Origin: Zygaena filipendulae
Lineage: Eukaryota; Arthropoda; Insecta; Lepidoptera; Zygaenidae
Assembly: GCA_907165275.2 (NCBI GenBank)
Contig: OU015675.1
Span: 2,001,501-2,065,500, forward strand
Length of the DNA stretch: 64,000 nucleotides
Reading direction: 5' to 3'
Part shown: positions 10,367 through 20,949 of the stretch, piece after piece
Layout: the number at the start of each line of letters is the position of its first letter
Position numbering within the stretch: the stretch's first letter is position 1
Made by a program: the position numbers and the translations under genes
The notes under the pieces: model-generated
Told to the model about the DNA's origin: nothing
Database searches by the model: none
Seen by the model: the letters and a program-made list of their open reading frames with translations, nothing else

Positions 10367-11399
10367 CTCAGTCACCTCTTAACAATCCAACGAATTAATT
10401 TAAATACAGAACTCATGAAATACAGTTCAGTCGCCGCCTGATAAAAAAACAAACTAATAAATATTCCAAACAAAAATCGTGACATTTTTTAACTTATTCT
10501 CAGGTAAGTTTTCTCTATCTGAAAATAAAAAATTGGATATCTCGTGCCTTTCTAGTTTCTATATAAATGTAAATAGAATAAAATAAAACAAATCTAACGT
10601 TTTATCATTGAACAATGGTGGCATGGTCATTAATAGATATTCCAGTTTCGATCAATATCTAGAAGGCATTACAGGGCATAGGACTGGACTTATGAGTCTA
10701 GATCGCTAACTAAATTGCACATTGTCGAGGTTCACGTTTAGTTTTGAAGCCGGTTACTGCATTGAATGATGAGCTAAGTTTTACTCAACATGTACAATGT
10801 CCCCTCTCACAATACCATTAAAAAATAATAATTCTAAAGGGAAACGTACCCACTCTCCAACATACAGATAAAAGTGTATGTATGTTTGTTTGTTCGACTC
10901 AGTAATAGCTTAACAGAATCTCATCCACTTTTGATTTGATAACCTTTCAATGTCTACTTCTACGCACATATTTATCCTGACTTTTTTTACTGCAAGTGAA
11001 ATTTATATAATACAAAAATTACATCTTTAAAGAAACCGCCGTTCACTAAGAATTTTTACTTTAAAAATGAGTGAGACGTATGTAAATTATATGGATAAAG
11101 CATTTAGATTGATCTTAGAACTTTTTGCTATATTTTCAAGTTTATATTTTTGTCCATTGTTAGAAGTTAGAACGCACGTCACATTTTACTTTCAGATGGT
11201 TATGAAAATTGGCATGCCTATTAAGGGGATAAGTTATGTCTCGGATCAAGATACAATATTGTGTTCTTATACCAATTATTTTCTTTCTTTACTTGTTGAG
11301 TATGCTTAGCTAGAATCTCTTAGCGTTCGGAAACTTTAGTTGTAATCCATGGAAGACGTACAAACTTTGGTAGGTCATTTCTTTAAATTTCTGTCAGAA
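10367..11399. other. Intergenic, nothing recognised
   Basis: AT-rich DNA between the plus-strand gene and the Tc1-like element. An 80-codon open frame at 11067-11309 has no recognisable feature. Confidence 0.4.
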
Positions 11400-11698
11400 T
11401 ACACACATCAACAGAATCTAGGGATACCTTAATCCTAAATTATTTACGACTTTATAGTTTAAAAGCTTTTTAGTTTCCATAAAAAGTTTATATACAGATT
11501 GAAACCTCTTTTATAATATTTTCGAAATTTAAAAACCTAAATAAAAAAAAACAAAAGAAAAACTATACGGCGGCAAAATTGTCATTACTACTTGTTACAA
11601 TAAGGAAAATTTAGATTGTTTTATTGATATTAATTAATGAAAAGAGATTAGATTGTATTTATTTTTTAATTAATCGGGCCGAGTGAGCTTTAAGAGTC

Positions 11699-12696
11699 AT
11701 GTCACGTCGTCATTTGAGTCGAGATGAAATGTTACGAGCCGTGGGCATGTTAGAAAATGGTGCTATTCAACGCGTCGTTGCTGAGGCCTTACATACCAGC
11801 CAAAACGTGATATCAAGGATGTGGCTGAACAGCACACCGATAGGTATCGTGTTACTACGCAGAGACAGGATCGATTTCTCCAAATGACCGCCAGAAGACA
11901 ACCCAATGTCACACCGATGCAACTAGTTCGAAGGCTCCAGGAGGACCACCAGCTGATGGTAAGCGGCCAAACCGTGCGAAGAAGGTTGCATGAAGTTGGT
12001 CTTCATGCTAGAAGACCACTACGTGTTCCAGCATTGCGACGTGGCAATCGCGGTCGGCGGCTTTCGTGGGCTCGGGAGCATTTACCATGGAGTGACGAAC
12101 AATGGTCTTTGGTGCTGTTCACCGATGAGTCCCGGTTTGGGTTTCATCCGGATTCACGAAGAACACGCGTTTGGAGAACGCCAGGAAGAGTTAGCCGTTT
12201 ATGGCACCCTCAGGAAGTCCACTCATACCAAGGCGGGACAATCATGGTGTGGGCAGGAATTCGTCTTGGCGGACGAACCCAGCTCGTTTGGATCCAAGGC
12301 AGCATGACTGCACAAAAATACCACGAGGAGGTAGTAGAGCCTGTCATTGTCCCGCACAGAATCCAAATGGGCCAGGAATTTCTACTCATGCACGATAATG
12401 CTCCTTCCCATACGGCGCGGCTGGTGGCGGCCGCTCTCCGAGACCACGATATTCAAGTTTTGGATTGGCCTGCACAGTCGCCCGACTTAAATCCTATCGA
12501 GCATGCATGGGACATGTTACAACGGAAATCTTTGGAAGATTTCCCGCCAAATTTGACAACGGAACAACAACTTTACGAACACTTGCAAAGAACATGGGAC
12601 CTCATACCGCAGCTAGACATTGACAATTTAATTTTAAGTATGAACAATCGATGTCGATGTGTAATTAATGTAAGAGGTGGCAATACTGATTATTAA
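11699..12696 (+). pseudogene. Tc1-family transposase (DD34E), frameshifted
   Basis: Cuts and pastes its own element in the nucleus. The N-terminus (11699 to about 11820) carries the first helix-turn-helix region (RDEMLRAVGMLENG...ISRMW). The frame then shifts, with a few residues lost, and reading resumes as DVAEQHTDRYRVTTQRQDRF from about 11818 to the stop at 12696. In this second frame (291 codons from 11821) the catalytic residues are intact: Asp102 in LFTDESRF, Asp192 in MHDNAPSH and Glu227 in NPIEHAW. There are exactly 34 residues between the second Asp and the Glu, the Tc1 spacing. The family's usual length is about 340 aa, so little is missing. This copy cannot make transposase without a frameshift, but the catalytic domain reads through without a stop. 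Confidence 0.93.
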
Positions 12697-12889
12697 TAAT
12701 TAGATTTTATTAGATTCTTTCATTTTTATTTAAAATTTAAACTTTTATGAGAAGAAATGAAATTTTCTATCATACCAATTTTCTACGGCAATTATAAAAA
12801 TTAACATTTTTATTTTAAACAAAAAAATTACGGAATGGTTTTTATTTTTTATTAAAGACCTTAAAATAACCTATCATTCTTCCATTTAC

Positions 12890-12939
12890 ATTTTACATGA
12901 AAATGGAAGTACATATGTACTTCCATTTTCATGTAAAAT
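12890..12939. repeat. Perfect 50-bp palindrome
   Basis: Two 25-base arms with no spacer, meeting at GTACATATGTAC. It is in the 3' untranslated part of the Tc1-like element, about 190 bases after the transposase stop. Confidence 0.93.
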
Positions 12940-13289
12940 TCTTCTTAGATTTTTAGATATTTGAAGAAATATAAAATATCCCTAGATTTTGTTGATGTTT
13001 GTATACTCAGGTAAGAAGGGATATAAGTATATAAATAAATTCAGGAGCCGGAGCTTAGACTCGCATCCATAGACGTTACTCAGAGTGTTTTGATTGACGG
13101 TTCTCATACAAATCAAGGTTGAGTGTAGGAAGATACAGACTTCAGATAACTTACTTATGTTTATAACAAATAGACCAGTAAAGTTAAAAAAGAACTTTAA
13201 AAAAAATACTATTGTTAATTTTTTCTGTTTTACTTTAACTTTAATACGAATGAAAAATGATGGTTAAATCGATTTAAAATACACTAAAA

Positions 13290-13498
13290 ATATTGCAAAT
13301 AATCCTAACTAGTCCTTGTGCGATTTACGTTCGTTTATTTGTTACGCAAAGCAACTCTAGGCGTATGTGTCTGTCTATTACCTTAACGCCTCAACTAGTC
13401 ATCCAATTTTGTAAATACGTTGTCAGGGCACTTTTTATCTCGGAATTCCCGCTGAAACCCCGAAATTACCATGGGCAAAACCGCAGGGAACCGCTAGT
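13290..13498 (+). mobile_element. Degenerate Helitron-like element, type A
   Basis: Recognisable through 'ttaacgcctcaactagtcat', 'cggaattcccgc' and the end ccgctag, with many substitutions. Confidence 0.55.
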
Positions 13499-13618
13499 AA
13501 CATAATTTTACATACTTTCTTATGGCATAATTAAGTAGATACCTATACTTAAGAGAACAACGGTAGGTAATAAAATGCAAAATGTTTTTGTACCTACATA
13601 TAAATTCATAAGTAGGCA

Positions 13619-14253
13619 ATAGGGCACTTGCATGAAATTTATTAAAAGAAATTGTGTCAATATTTCAAAAATAGAGCCTTAGAAAAGTATTATCGTGAAA
13701 GATTTACTAAAAAATTTTCAATAGTTTCCAAAATATTTAATTTTTAATTTTGTGAAACGGAACGTTGCAACGAAACACCAATCACAGCCACGCTTGACAC
13801 ATGACGTCACTCTTATTTTTTTAGGAAACATTTACCTCTTTCAGAGAAGGCAAAAGAAACTAAGTGCATACAGTTAACGCATATTTTCCATTTTCTGAAG
13901 CTTTTTACTTTAAAATGCATCGTTAAGATGCATTTCGATTCTTTACTGGAACTTTTGGAAGTAACTCGACACAGTTCAACCTTAATTTCGCTTTTGGATA
14001 TTGAAGTCAGTATTGAAGATGTCAGTGTCACATGACCCTGTCAATACGACAGTGACATTTCTATCACAGATTAATAAGGCGTAATTTTGAACTAGTGACG
14101 TCATGCCGCGTTTCAGCGGTAAAGTCTAAAGTAGGAACTTTGAAACGCTCTATTTAATTAATTTATGCATATATTTTTTCTTTTTCTTGCTTTGTTTAAG
14201 TAGGCCATATATCTTTAAAATAGACTGAAAAAAAATTCATGCAAGTACCCTAT
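13619..14253. mobile_element. 635-bp TIR element (AGGGCACTTGCATGAA ends)
   Basis: The left end reads AGGGCACTTGCATGAAATTT and the right end, on the other strand, AGGGTACTTGCATGAATTTT. It contains two TGACGTCA palindromes (about 13803 and 14096). No open frame with a recognisable domain. The target duplication is ambiguous. Confidence 0.6.
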
Positions 14254-14397
14254 TATTTAGTATTAATAAAAGTAGGTACCTAGCAGGTATAAATTTAAGA
14301 TATTAACATAAAAGTAGGTATACAGAGTTCAGTGTCTGTTAAGTTCAAGGCGGCACTATAAGTACCTATGTATACTTATTACATATTTATCAAAATA

Positions 14398-14605
14398 CAA
14401 GCTATTCCCCGCGATTTCACCCGCGTTAACTTCGAAGTTCCTGCGGGAATGGCGAGATTAAACGAATTAGTCTATATCCTTCTGAACCCATTAAAACGTG
14501 TATGCAAAAATTCATGATCTGCAATTGAGTTAGTTAAGCCGTGAAAGCGTAACAGACAAACAAATAAATTAACTCACAATCGCATTTAATTATGCAGTGA
14601 ATAGA
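14398..14605 (-). mobile_element. Helitron-like element, type A
   Basis: Begins with the degenerate 3' end (caagctattccccgcgattt) and runs to 'aactcacaatcgcatttaat'; moderately diverged. Confidence 0.6.
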
Positions 14606-14646
14606 TTCTATATTTGCATCCATAGAAATGCACATGGGCGTACCCA

Positions 14647-14708
14647 GGTTCTGGGCCAGCTGAGGCAAATCAGATTGGTTCTGGGCCAGGCGGAGGGCAA
14701 ATCAGATT
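14647..14708. repeat. Two ~30-bp direct repeats
   Basis: 'ggttctgggccag...caaatcagatt' occurs twice in a row, beside 'acatgggcgtaccc'. It looks like the end of a decayed DNA transposon. Confidence 0.5.
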
Positions 14709-14774
14709 TTTTATAACCATCAATAAAAGAGGTAATTTTTTATATAAATTCTTTAATTATATTATGTCCAATAG

Positions 14775-14910
14775 CTATACTGGTATTGACGACCCGATTG
14801 GCGTTATAGTTCACCACGCCTACCCGCTAATCAAGAGGTTCCAGGTTCGATTCCCGGTGGGGGTGCACTTTGTCATCCACAGGGTTCCACTTTTCAGTCT
14901 GGGTGTGTTT
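14775..14910 (+). mobile_element. tRNA-derived SINE head
   Basis: Has an A-box-like region (gattggcgttatagttc) and a clear B box (GGTTCGATTCC, about 14842-14852), followed by 'gggtgcactttgtcatccac'. The same family recurs at 36203-36330. The tRNA-like part cannot fold as an intact tRNA. Confidence 0.55.
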
Positions 14911-15039
14911 ATATATTTCTTGTACAATATATAATGTAATTCTATGTAGTATATACCACGTTTGCTTGGTTTCCACGACACAAGCTAATAATAGCTTACT
15001 GTGGGATCAAGTAGATGTATGTGTGGTGAAGTGGATTAT

Positions 15040-15062
15040 TATAATTATTATTATTATTATTC
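15040..15062. repeat. (ATT)n microsatellite
   Basis: A run of ATT triplets. Confidence 0.8.
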
Positions 15063-15135
15063 TGAAAGTTACCTACTAAGGACATTAACAAGATCCGTAC
15101 ACCCTGCGTGTCATCTTCAGACCCTCGACATCATA

Positions 15136-15497
15136 TACAACGTGTTAATGAATTAACTGAAAACTAGAAAGTAGTTTGCTCAGAATCAACTAGCGAATCG
15201 ATCGCACTTTGTTTTAATATAGGTTATGTTTTTTCATTTTTACTAGCCCATGTCTAAATTATTTATAATACAATATTTGGCGCGTACGCCGCCCGCAGCA
15301 AAAAAAATCGAACCGGTAGGCGCGGGCGTAGCGCTTGGAATTTCATAGATAGGTCACCTCCAAACTAAGGTTGAATAACTTTTAAAGTATAACTTTTTTC
15401 GACATAAAATATATTTTTTATTTATTTTAATCATATTATTGTTAATTTTTTTAAATGGGGTGTATCAGGTTTTCAGTTAATTCATTAACACGTTGTA
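15136..15497. mobile_element. TACAACGTG-ended MITE, long copy
   Basis: A 30-bp perfect inverted repeat, TACAACGTGTTAATGAATTA... at each end, flanked by TA. Compared with the 235-bp copy at 18593-18827 it has about 125 extra internal bases (GC-rich 'ggcgcgtacgccgcccgc'). Confidence 0.8.
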
Positions 15498-15829
15498 TAA
15501 TGGAAAGAACTCATGGCAACCAATAAAACTAGCTCAAATTCTCCATTTGCCATCCGGACATTTTGGTTCCTGGATCCCGGCTTCATCATCAGATCAGCTC
15601 GATGATACCATTATAATATTGCATTGTCACCGAATTCAAATAAGTAAAGTATGCCTTAGATGTCAACTGGATAAGTTGAGAATACTGCAAGTGGTTGGAA
15701 AATGCTTTGCAAGTTCTGCGACGGTCGACTTAAGTAAACACCTACCTACAGCCTACATAGCATAACAACATTGCAAATAAACATATAGCTAATCCCATGA
15801 TAATCAAATTACATAGTATAAAACAAAGT

Positions 15830-16015
15830 CGCTTCCCGCTGTCTGTCTGTCCCTATGTATGCTTAGATCTTTAAAACTATATGCAACGGATTTTCATGCG
15901 GTTTTCACCAATAGAGTGATTCATGAACCACTCAGGAAGTTTTATCTATATTTTGTACTGGAATTTCCGCGAGAACTCCTAAATTACTGCGGGTGAATCC
16001 GCGGGGGATAGCTAG
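15830..16015 (+). mobile_element. Helitron-like element, type C
   Basis: Carries 'gcaacggattttcatgcggt', 'ttcaccaatagagtgattca' and the end 'tccgcgggggatagctag'. Confidence 0.7.
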
Positions 16016-16167
16016 TAAATAATAAACGTGAAACATGGAATGCATAATTTGACAATATTAACACATTTTATTTAATAAAAAAATAATAATAAGTATTCTT
16101 CCACAGTATCTTCAATGCTCTGACTCAAATCTAGTTTTTCGAGTTCAGTATTCAGGTATAGATAGAA

Positions 16168-16330
16168 CTAGCTGTTCCATTCTGTTTCACCCGCGTTAGT
16201 TTCGGAGTTCCCGCGGCAATTCCTGGACAAAAGTATCTTTTTCTCTGTACCATGTCTGTACCCCTGAAAACGTGTAGTAGGTATGCAAAATTTAATGCAA
16301 TTTTCCGACACTCCCAACAATTATTTATCA
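16168..16330 (-). mobile_element. Helitron-like element, type A, cut off by a later insertion
   Basis: Starts at ctagctgttccattctg and stops where the tandem Helitron pair begins; its other end is not found beyond the pair. Confidence 0.65.
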
Positions 16331-16560
16331 TCTAATATATATAAATCACGTGTCACGTTGTTTGTCCGCGATGGACTCCGAAACTACTGAACGGATTTTG
16401 ATAAAATTTTCTAACCATTTATAATATGGTCCAACTTAAAAGATAGGATAGTTTTTATCCCGGAATTCCCTCGGGAACTGAAGGACATAGAGTACTTTTT
16501 TCCCGCAACCTCCGCGGGAACTCCGAAATTACCGCGGATGAAATCGCGGAGGACAGCTAG
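16331..16560 (+). mobile_element. Intact Helitron-like element, type B (tandem copy 1)
   Basis: Exact ends: TCTAATATATATAAATCACG at the left and GAAATCGCGGAGGACAGCTAG at the right, with the terminal hairpin CCGCGGATGAAATCGCGG. 230 bp, nonautonomous. Confidence 0.88.
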
Positions 16561-16783
16561 TCTAATATATATAAATCACGTGTCACGTTGTTTGTCCGCG
16601 ATGGACTCCGAAACTACTGAACGGATTTTGATAAAATTTTGCAACCATTTATAATATGGTCCAACTTAAAAAATAGGATAGTCTTTATCCCGGAATTCCC
16701 TCGGGAATTGAAGGAGTACTTTTTCCCGCAACCTCCGCGGGAACTCCGAAATTACCGCGGATGTAATCGCGGGGGACAGCTAG
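16561..16783 (+). mobile_element. Intact Helitron-like element, type B (tandem copy 2)
   Basis: Its TC end follows the CTAG of copy 1 with no base between. It is nearly identical to copy 1 apart from a loss of about 6 bases ('gacata') and a few substitutions. Confidence 0.88.
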
Positions 16784-16849
16784 TTATCTATATTGAATCA
16801 ATTTACACAAAGCCTTGACAAATATTATCTCTAAACCTCCTTCATAGAA

Positions 16850-16985
16850 TGAGGTATTGGTATTGGTGAAAACCGCATGGGAATCCGTTCACTAGTTTTC
16901 GAGTTTATTGCAAACAGACAGACAGACAGACTGACGGGGCGGACTTTGATTTTGATATACATTATACATATTATTATAGTGATAT
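16850..16985 (-). mobile_element. Helitron-like type C fragment
   Basis: Keeps 'ggtgaaaaccgcatgggaat', 'cgttcactagttttcgagtt' and a (CAGA)n run; the CTAG end is lost. Confidence 0.55.
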
Positions 16986-17391
16986 ATGAATAATGTATTT
17001 TTCCATCCACATTTTTTTTGGTGATTTATAATTTTAATTCATATTATAAAAAAACTCGAATAAACATTAAAACCACGTCGTAAACTGAAATTCAAACCAG
17101 AAACAAAAGAAGTTTATTTCTCATTTAAATATGGTTTTGGGGGCTTATTAAGTGTTGCTTATAAGGTTTTAGGCACATGGCAAATGGCAACATTGGACTC
17201 GTATGACCAATTTTTGAGAACGTGATTCGGGTCCTAATTCAAATTGCGTCCGAATTCATAATTTTTTTGGTGCTCCAATTGCATCATAAAGGCTAACAAA
17301 TAACGTAATAATTATGTTGGAATCAAACCACAAGGTTGTACAAACAATCACATAATTATGTAAATTACTTCGTGGTACCCTCCCCTCAGTA

Positions 17392-17710
17392 GGGATGTGG
17401 ACTACTTTTGAGAATCAAAATTCTAATTAGTCCGTCAGTTAGAAAATAAAAAAACAATAGACATGTATTTTTCGCTTTTTTAAATAAATTAAAATATACA
17501 GAGATAAAGCGCATTAAAGTCTAGGGTGAGGGGCTCGTGACGTCACTAACCGCTAAAACCGCCATACAAACTGTCAGAATAGTGACGTCACGCGAAATTT
17601 CAACTCAATGTATCGCCGTTATTTTTTGATTACGTTAAAAAAAAAAATACGTGTCCAATATTTTTTAATAATCTACAAGACGGACTAAAAAATAAAAATT
17701 AGTCAACATA
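17392..17710. mobile_element. MITE carrying two TGACGTCA sites (copy A)
   Basis: The ends are GGGATGTGGACTA and, on the other strand, TATGTTGACTA; inside them both sides repeat AGTCCGTC and a 'GACA(C/T)GTATTTTT' block. Perfect TGACGTCA palindromes lie at 17538-17545 and 17583-17590. Further copies: 30488-30799, 52440-52762 and 57890-58140. Confidence 0.75.
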
Positions 17711-17814
17711 TTCATGAGTTTAGGTAATCCGTTATATTTTTTTTGCATTTATTTTACTTTTGAATCAATACAGAGGAATATTCTTTCATAAAACGCCAGT
17801 ATTGTGAAGTGTAT

Positions 17815-18018
17815 ATGTGTGTATACCCTTCTGTTTTAAATGTGTATGTGTGTGTTTCTTTGCGCGCGTCTGTCAGTTTGTTTTGCGATAAACTCAAAAA
17901 AAACTGAACGGATTTTCATGCGGTTAGCACCAATAGATACAGTGATTCCAAAGGAAGGTTTATAAGTAAGTATATTTTATCCTGGAATTACCGCGGGTGA
18001 AACCGCAGGAGACAGTTT
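17815..18018 (+). mobile_element. Helitron-like element, type C
   Basis: TG-rich start, 'actgaacggattttcatgcg', 'gcaccaatagatacagtgat', then the hairpin CCGCGGGTGAAACCGCAGG. The final CTAG is mutated. Confidence 0.6.
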
Positions 18019-18592
18019 CCAAGTTAAACAGAAGGGCATAAGAAATAAAACCCGAATACAACATTGGCTAGTAACCATTCGCAGATCCAAGTTTACACTA
18101 ACGAAAAATAGCTAATATTTAAGTACATCTAGGTTTTCTCAACTAAATTTATTTTCAATACCTACTATTAACACTGTTAACGAGTTTAATGAATACCTGA
18201 TACAAAAGCACTAACAAAAAATTTAACAAAATTAATTTTTAACTACATAAAAATAACACCAATAAAAATAACACATAAACTAGACATGGTCTTTATCCAA
18301 GTTAATTATGATGTCGTACATCAACCCTTAACTGTTTGGAGCCGTATTAAAATATCATTAAAAACATAAAGCTCCGGTCGCCGGGACCCCAAGTAAAAAA
18401 CGCACAAATGAATGAATATGTAAAAAAAAGTCAATAACTCAAACGAATGACTCGTATTATTACCACATTATTCAAATTCTCAACCCTCTAAAGGAAGTAT
18501 TAAGTGTCAAACATGTTAGTTACGATTTTGAGGAGAAACAAAAAATCTGTTCCCACTGTCATCCGAGATTGATTTTTATCTACTGCAAAATA
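18019..18592. other. AT-rich intergenic DNA
   Basis: No exon, RNA gene or transposon end was recognised. Confidence 0.4.
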
Positions 18593-18827
18593 TACAACGT
18601 GTTAATGAATTAACTGAAAACTGGAAAGTAGTTTGCTCAGAATCGACTAGCGAATCGATCGCACTATGTTTTAATATAGGTTATATTTTTGCATTTTTAC
18701 TAGCCCATGTCTAAATCATATTTTATAATACAATATTTTTCGACATAAAATATATTTTAATCATATTATTGTTTAGTTTTTTAAATGGGGTGTATCAGGT
18801 TTTCAGTTAATTCATTAACACGTTGTA
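18593..18827. mobile_element. TACAACGTG-ended MITE, short copy
   Basis: Has the same 30-bp perfect ends and TA flanks as 15136-15497, with about 125 internal bases missing; the rest is about 95% identical. Confidence 0.82.
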
Positions 18828-18832
18828 TATTA

Positions 18833-19263
18833 CTATCTGTGCCCCGCGGTTTCATCCACGGTAATTTCAGAGTTCCCGCGGGAATTCCGGGATAAAAAGT
18901 ACCCTATGTCCTTCCCTGTACCTCTGACAACGTGCATGCCAAATTTCATCCAAATCCGTTCAGCCGTTTTTGCGTGATCTAACATCCAAACATCCACACT
19001 TTCACATTTGGACGCAGATAAGCAATAACATGTTAACCCACAAACGTAAGTTATTGATTCAGAACGATTTATTGAGAGTCAGGGAACGTTTTTTAATTAT
19101 GTGTTTACCTTATTATATTGCTTAAATATGTAACTAAATATTTAACTTAAAAAATGTTGACACAAAATGGCGCTATACTTTTAAAACACGGTTTCCTCAA
19201 AATTTCTCCAGTGTGGGTTAACACACTATTGCTTATCTATGTCCATTTATAATATTAGCAGGA
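18833..19263 (-). mobile_element. Helitron-like element, type A, split by a MITE
   Basis: The left part (18833-19009) and right tip (19245-19263, ttataatattagcaggat) join cleanly if the 235-bp MITE and one ATTT are removed. This restores the ordinary 'tttcacatttataatatt' sequence seen at 33960-33980 and 20520-20540. Confidence 0.85.
19010..19244. mobile_element. GGAC-ended MITE with 4-bp target duplication (copy 2)
   Basis: About 95% identical to 4368-4603, with the same inverted ends. It is flanked by ATTT on both sides (19006-19009, 19245-19248) and inserted inside a Helitron-like element. Confidence 0.9.
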
Positions 19264-19299
19264 TTATCTTCTTGTTATTATTTATTGTGTTTGTGTGTA

Positions 19300-19558
19300 T
19301 TGTGTAATGTGAGTTTGTTTTTTTGCTTGTTTGGTTGGTTGTTAATTACGCTTTCACGCCTTAACTGCTCGACCAATCTTGATAAAATTCCGCATACACA
19401 GGTAAAGTTTATGATATTTCGGAGTTCCTTGTATGAGTATGTCCTTCTTTGTACACCTGACGATGTGTATGCAAAATTTCATGAAGATCGGTTGAGCCGC
19501 CAAGGCGTGAAAATTCGACAGACAGAGTTACTTTTGCATTTATAATATTAGTAGGGAT
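19300..19558. mobile_element. Two Helitron-like type A pieces in opposite orientation
   Basis: 19300-19405 reads as the 5' half on the plus strand (cgctttcacgccttaactgc). 19419-19558 reads as the minus orientation ending tttataatattagtagggat. Confidence 0.55.
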
Positions 19559-19684
19559 GTGGTAACAATTATAGATTGTCAACTTGGCTAGGGGGGCAGA
19601 GCTCTACGCGTGCAATGGAAATGCGTCACGCGTAACAATGGTCTATCCATACAAATAATGACTTAACGACCACACGGCACACAC

Positions 19685-20031
19685 CAGTGCGGCTGCTCTA
19701 CGGAAAAACTAAGCAACTGACATTTTTTTTCGAACTGGGTTATTTTGTATTTTTGCTTCTTTTCACGCATAACGGACCTTGCTACACACAACCATCAAAA
19801 AGACTTTAATCTAAGATTTTTTTTTAAAGATTTCCATTTTTATGCACATCCTGTTAAATTTATTCAGTTGCAATAACCATCGAAAAGGCTTTAGTCTTAG
19901 AGAAATTAAAATTAAAAAACACGTTAAACTATGGAAGGTTTGTTTTAGATAAAGAGATTTCCGGTTTTTTGCTCTCTCTGTAAAATTTATTCCGCTGCAA
20001 TTACTTTGTTTTTCCGTAGGGCAGCCGAGTG
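19685..20031. mobile_element. 347-bp TIR element (CGGCTGC ends)
   Basis: Left CAGTGCGGCTGCTCTACGGA and right (other strand) CACTCGGCTGCCCTACGGA, both continuing AAAAAC. No coding capacity; duplication unclear. A fragment of the GCGGGG MITE family lies just before it (19571-19600). Confidence 0.55.
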
Positions 20032-20346
20032 ACCCGTTCGTGTTATAATCATTGCGTCACACATTTTACTGCCTTTTAATTTTATTACGGTCACTCCTAT
20101 AATATTTATATTAGGCACTACGCTTAAACTTAATTTGTTTAACTTTTTAATAGTAACTACCTAATGACATAGATACTTTTGGAAATATATAGATCATCAT
20201 GTATCTATTGTATCTATTCGAGTCGTAAACGGAAAATTTTTTTTTACGATACTACCAGATCGTGTAGTCATTAGAAATTTGCTTTCCTTACAATATAAAA
20301 TAGTTGATCGTACTATTTGTGGTAAAGTCAACAATTTTATTTGTAA

Positions 20347-20545
20347 CTAGCTGTGCCCCTCGGTTTCACCCGCGGTAATTTCGAAGTTTCCGCGGGAATT
20401 CCGGGATAAATAGTACCCTATGTCCTTCTATGTACCCCTAAAAACGTGCATGCCAAATTTCATCCAAATCCGTTGAGCCGTTTTTGCGTGATTGAGTAAC
20501 AAACATCCAAACATCCACACTTTCACATTTATAATATTAGTGCGA
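20347..20545 (-). mobile_element. Helitron-like element, type A, nearly complete
   Basis: Runs from ctagctgtgcccctcgg to tttataatattagtgcgat, with all core motifs between. Confidence 0.8.
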
Positions 20546-20576
20546 TAGCACGATGATAACATTTTTTTTTTTTTCT

Positions 20577-20636
20577 GTAACGGGCAATATTTTATTGTAA
20601 TGGACAATATTCATATTGTAACGGACAATACACAAT
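20577..20636. repeat. Three ~19-bp direct repeats
   Basis: Variants of 'tgtaacggacaatattcata' in a row. Confidence 0.7.
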
Positions 20637-20949
20637 TCTAGAATTTACTATATGTAGAGTTGTCACAGCTGCAACTCTAAAAAATGGTAGAGTGTACGAA
20701 ATTCCTATATGTAGGTTTTTGTTTAATCTCAAATTTTTTTAGCCATTATTTTTGTAACTAGCTATTTAGGTTCTTGTTTAATTACAAATTTCTTTAGCCT
20801 TTTTTTTTTCTCTTAACACCACCGCGCCGTGATTAAATGTGATATTTTTGCTAACCCTTACATGGATGGATGGATGGTGGAGGGGTGCCATCCATACTAA
20901 ACCATCCCGGAATTTCTGCGGGACCTCCATAATTAATGCAGCAATGACA

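Larger units (their letters stand above)
11402..13001 (+). mobile_element. Full-length Tc1-like DNA transposon, 1600 bp
   Basis: Inverted ends of about 25 bp, CACACATCAACAGAATCTAG (left) and CAAACATCAACAAAATCTAG (right, other strand), are each preceded by the TA duplication expected for Tc1/mariner (11400-11401 and 13002-13003). They enclose a damaged DD34E transposase and a 50-bp perfect palindrome. The ends are about 90% identical, so the copy is not very old. Confidence 0.85.

Noticed and set aside
11990..12398. Two more open frames (11990-12307, 12201-12398)
   Set aside because: Shadows of the transposase in other frames; only the DD34E frame has family motifs.
14775..14910. Possible tRNA gene (B box present)
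   Set aside because: The acceptor stem and cloverleaf cannot form; a repeat of the same layout at 36203 shows it is a SINE. The same applies to 5727-5785.
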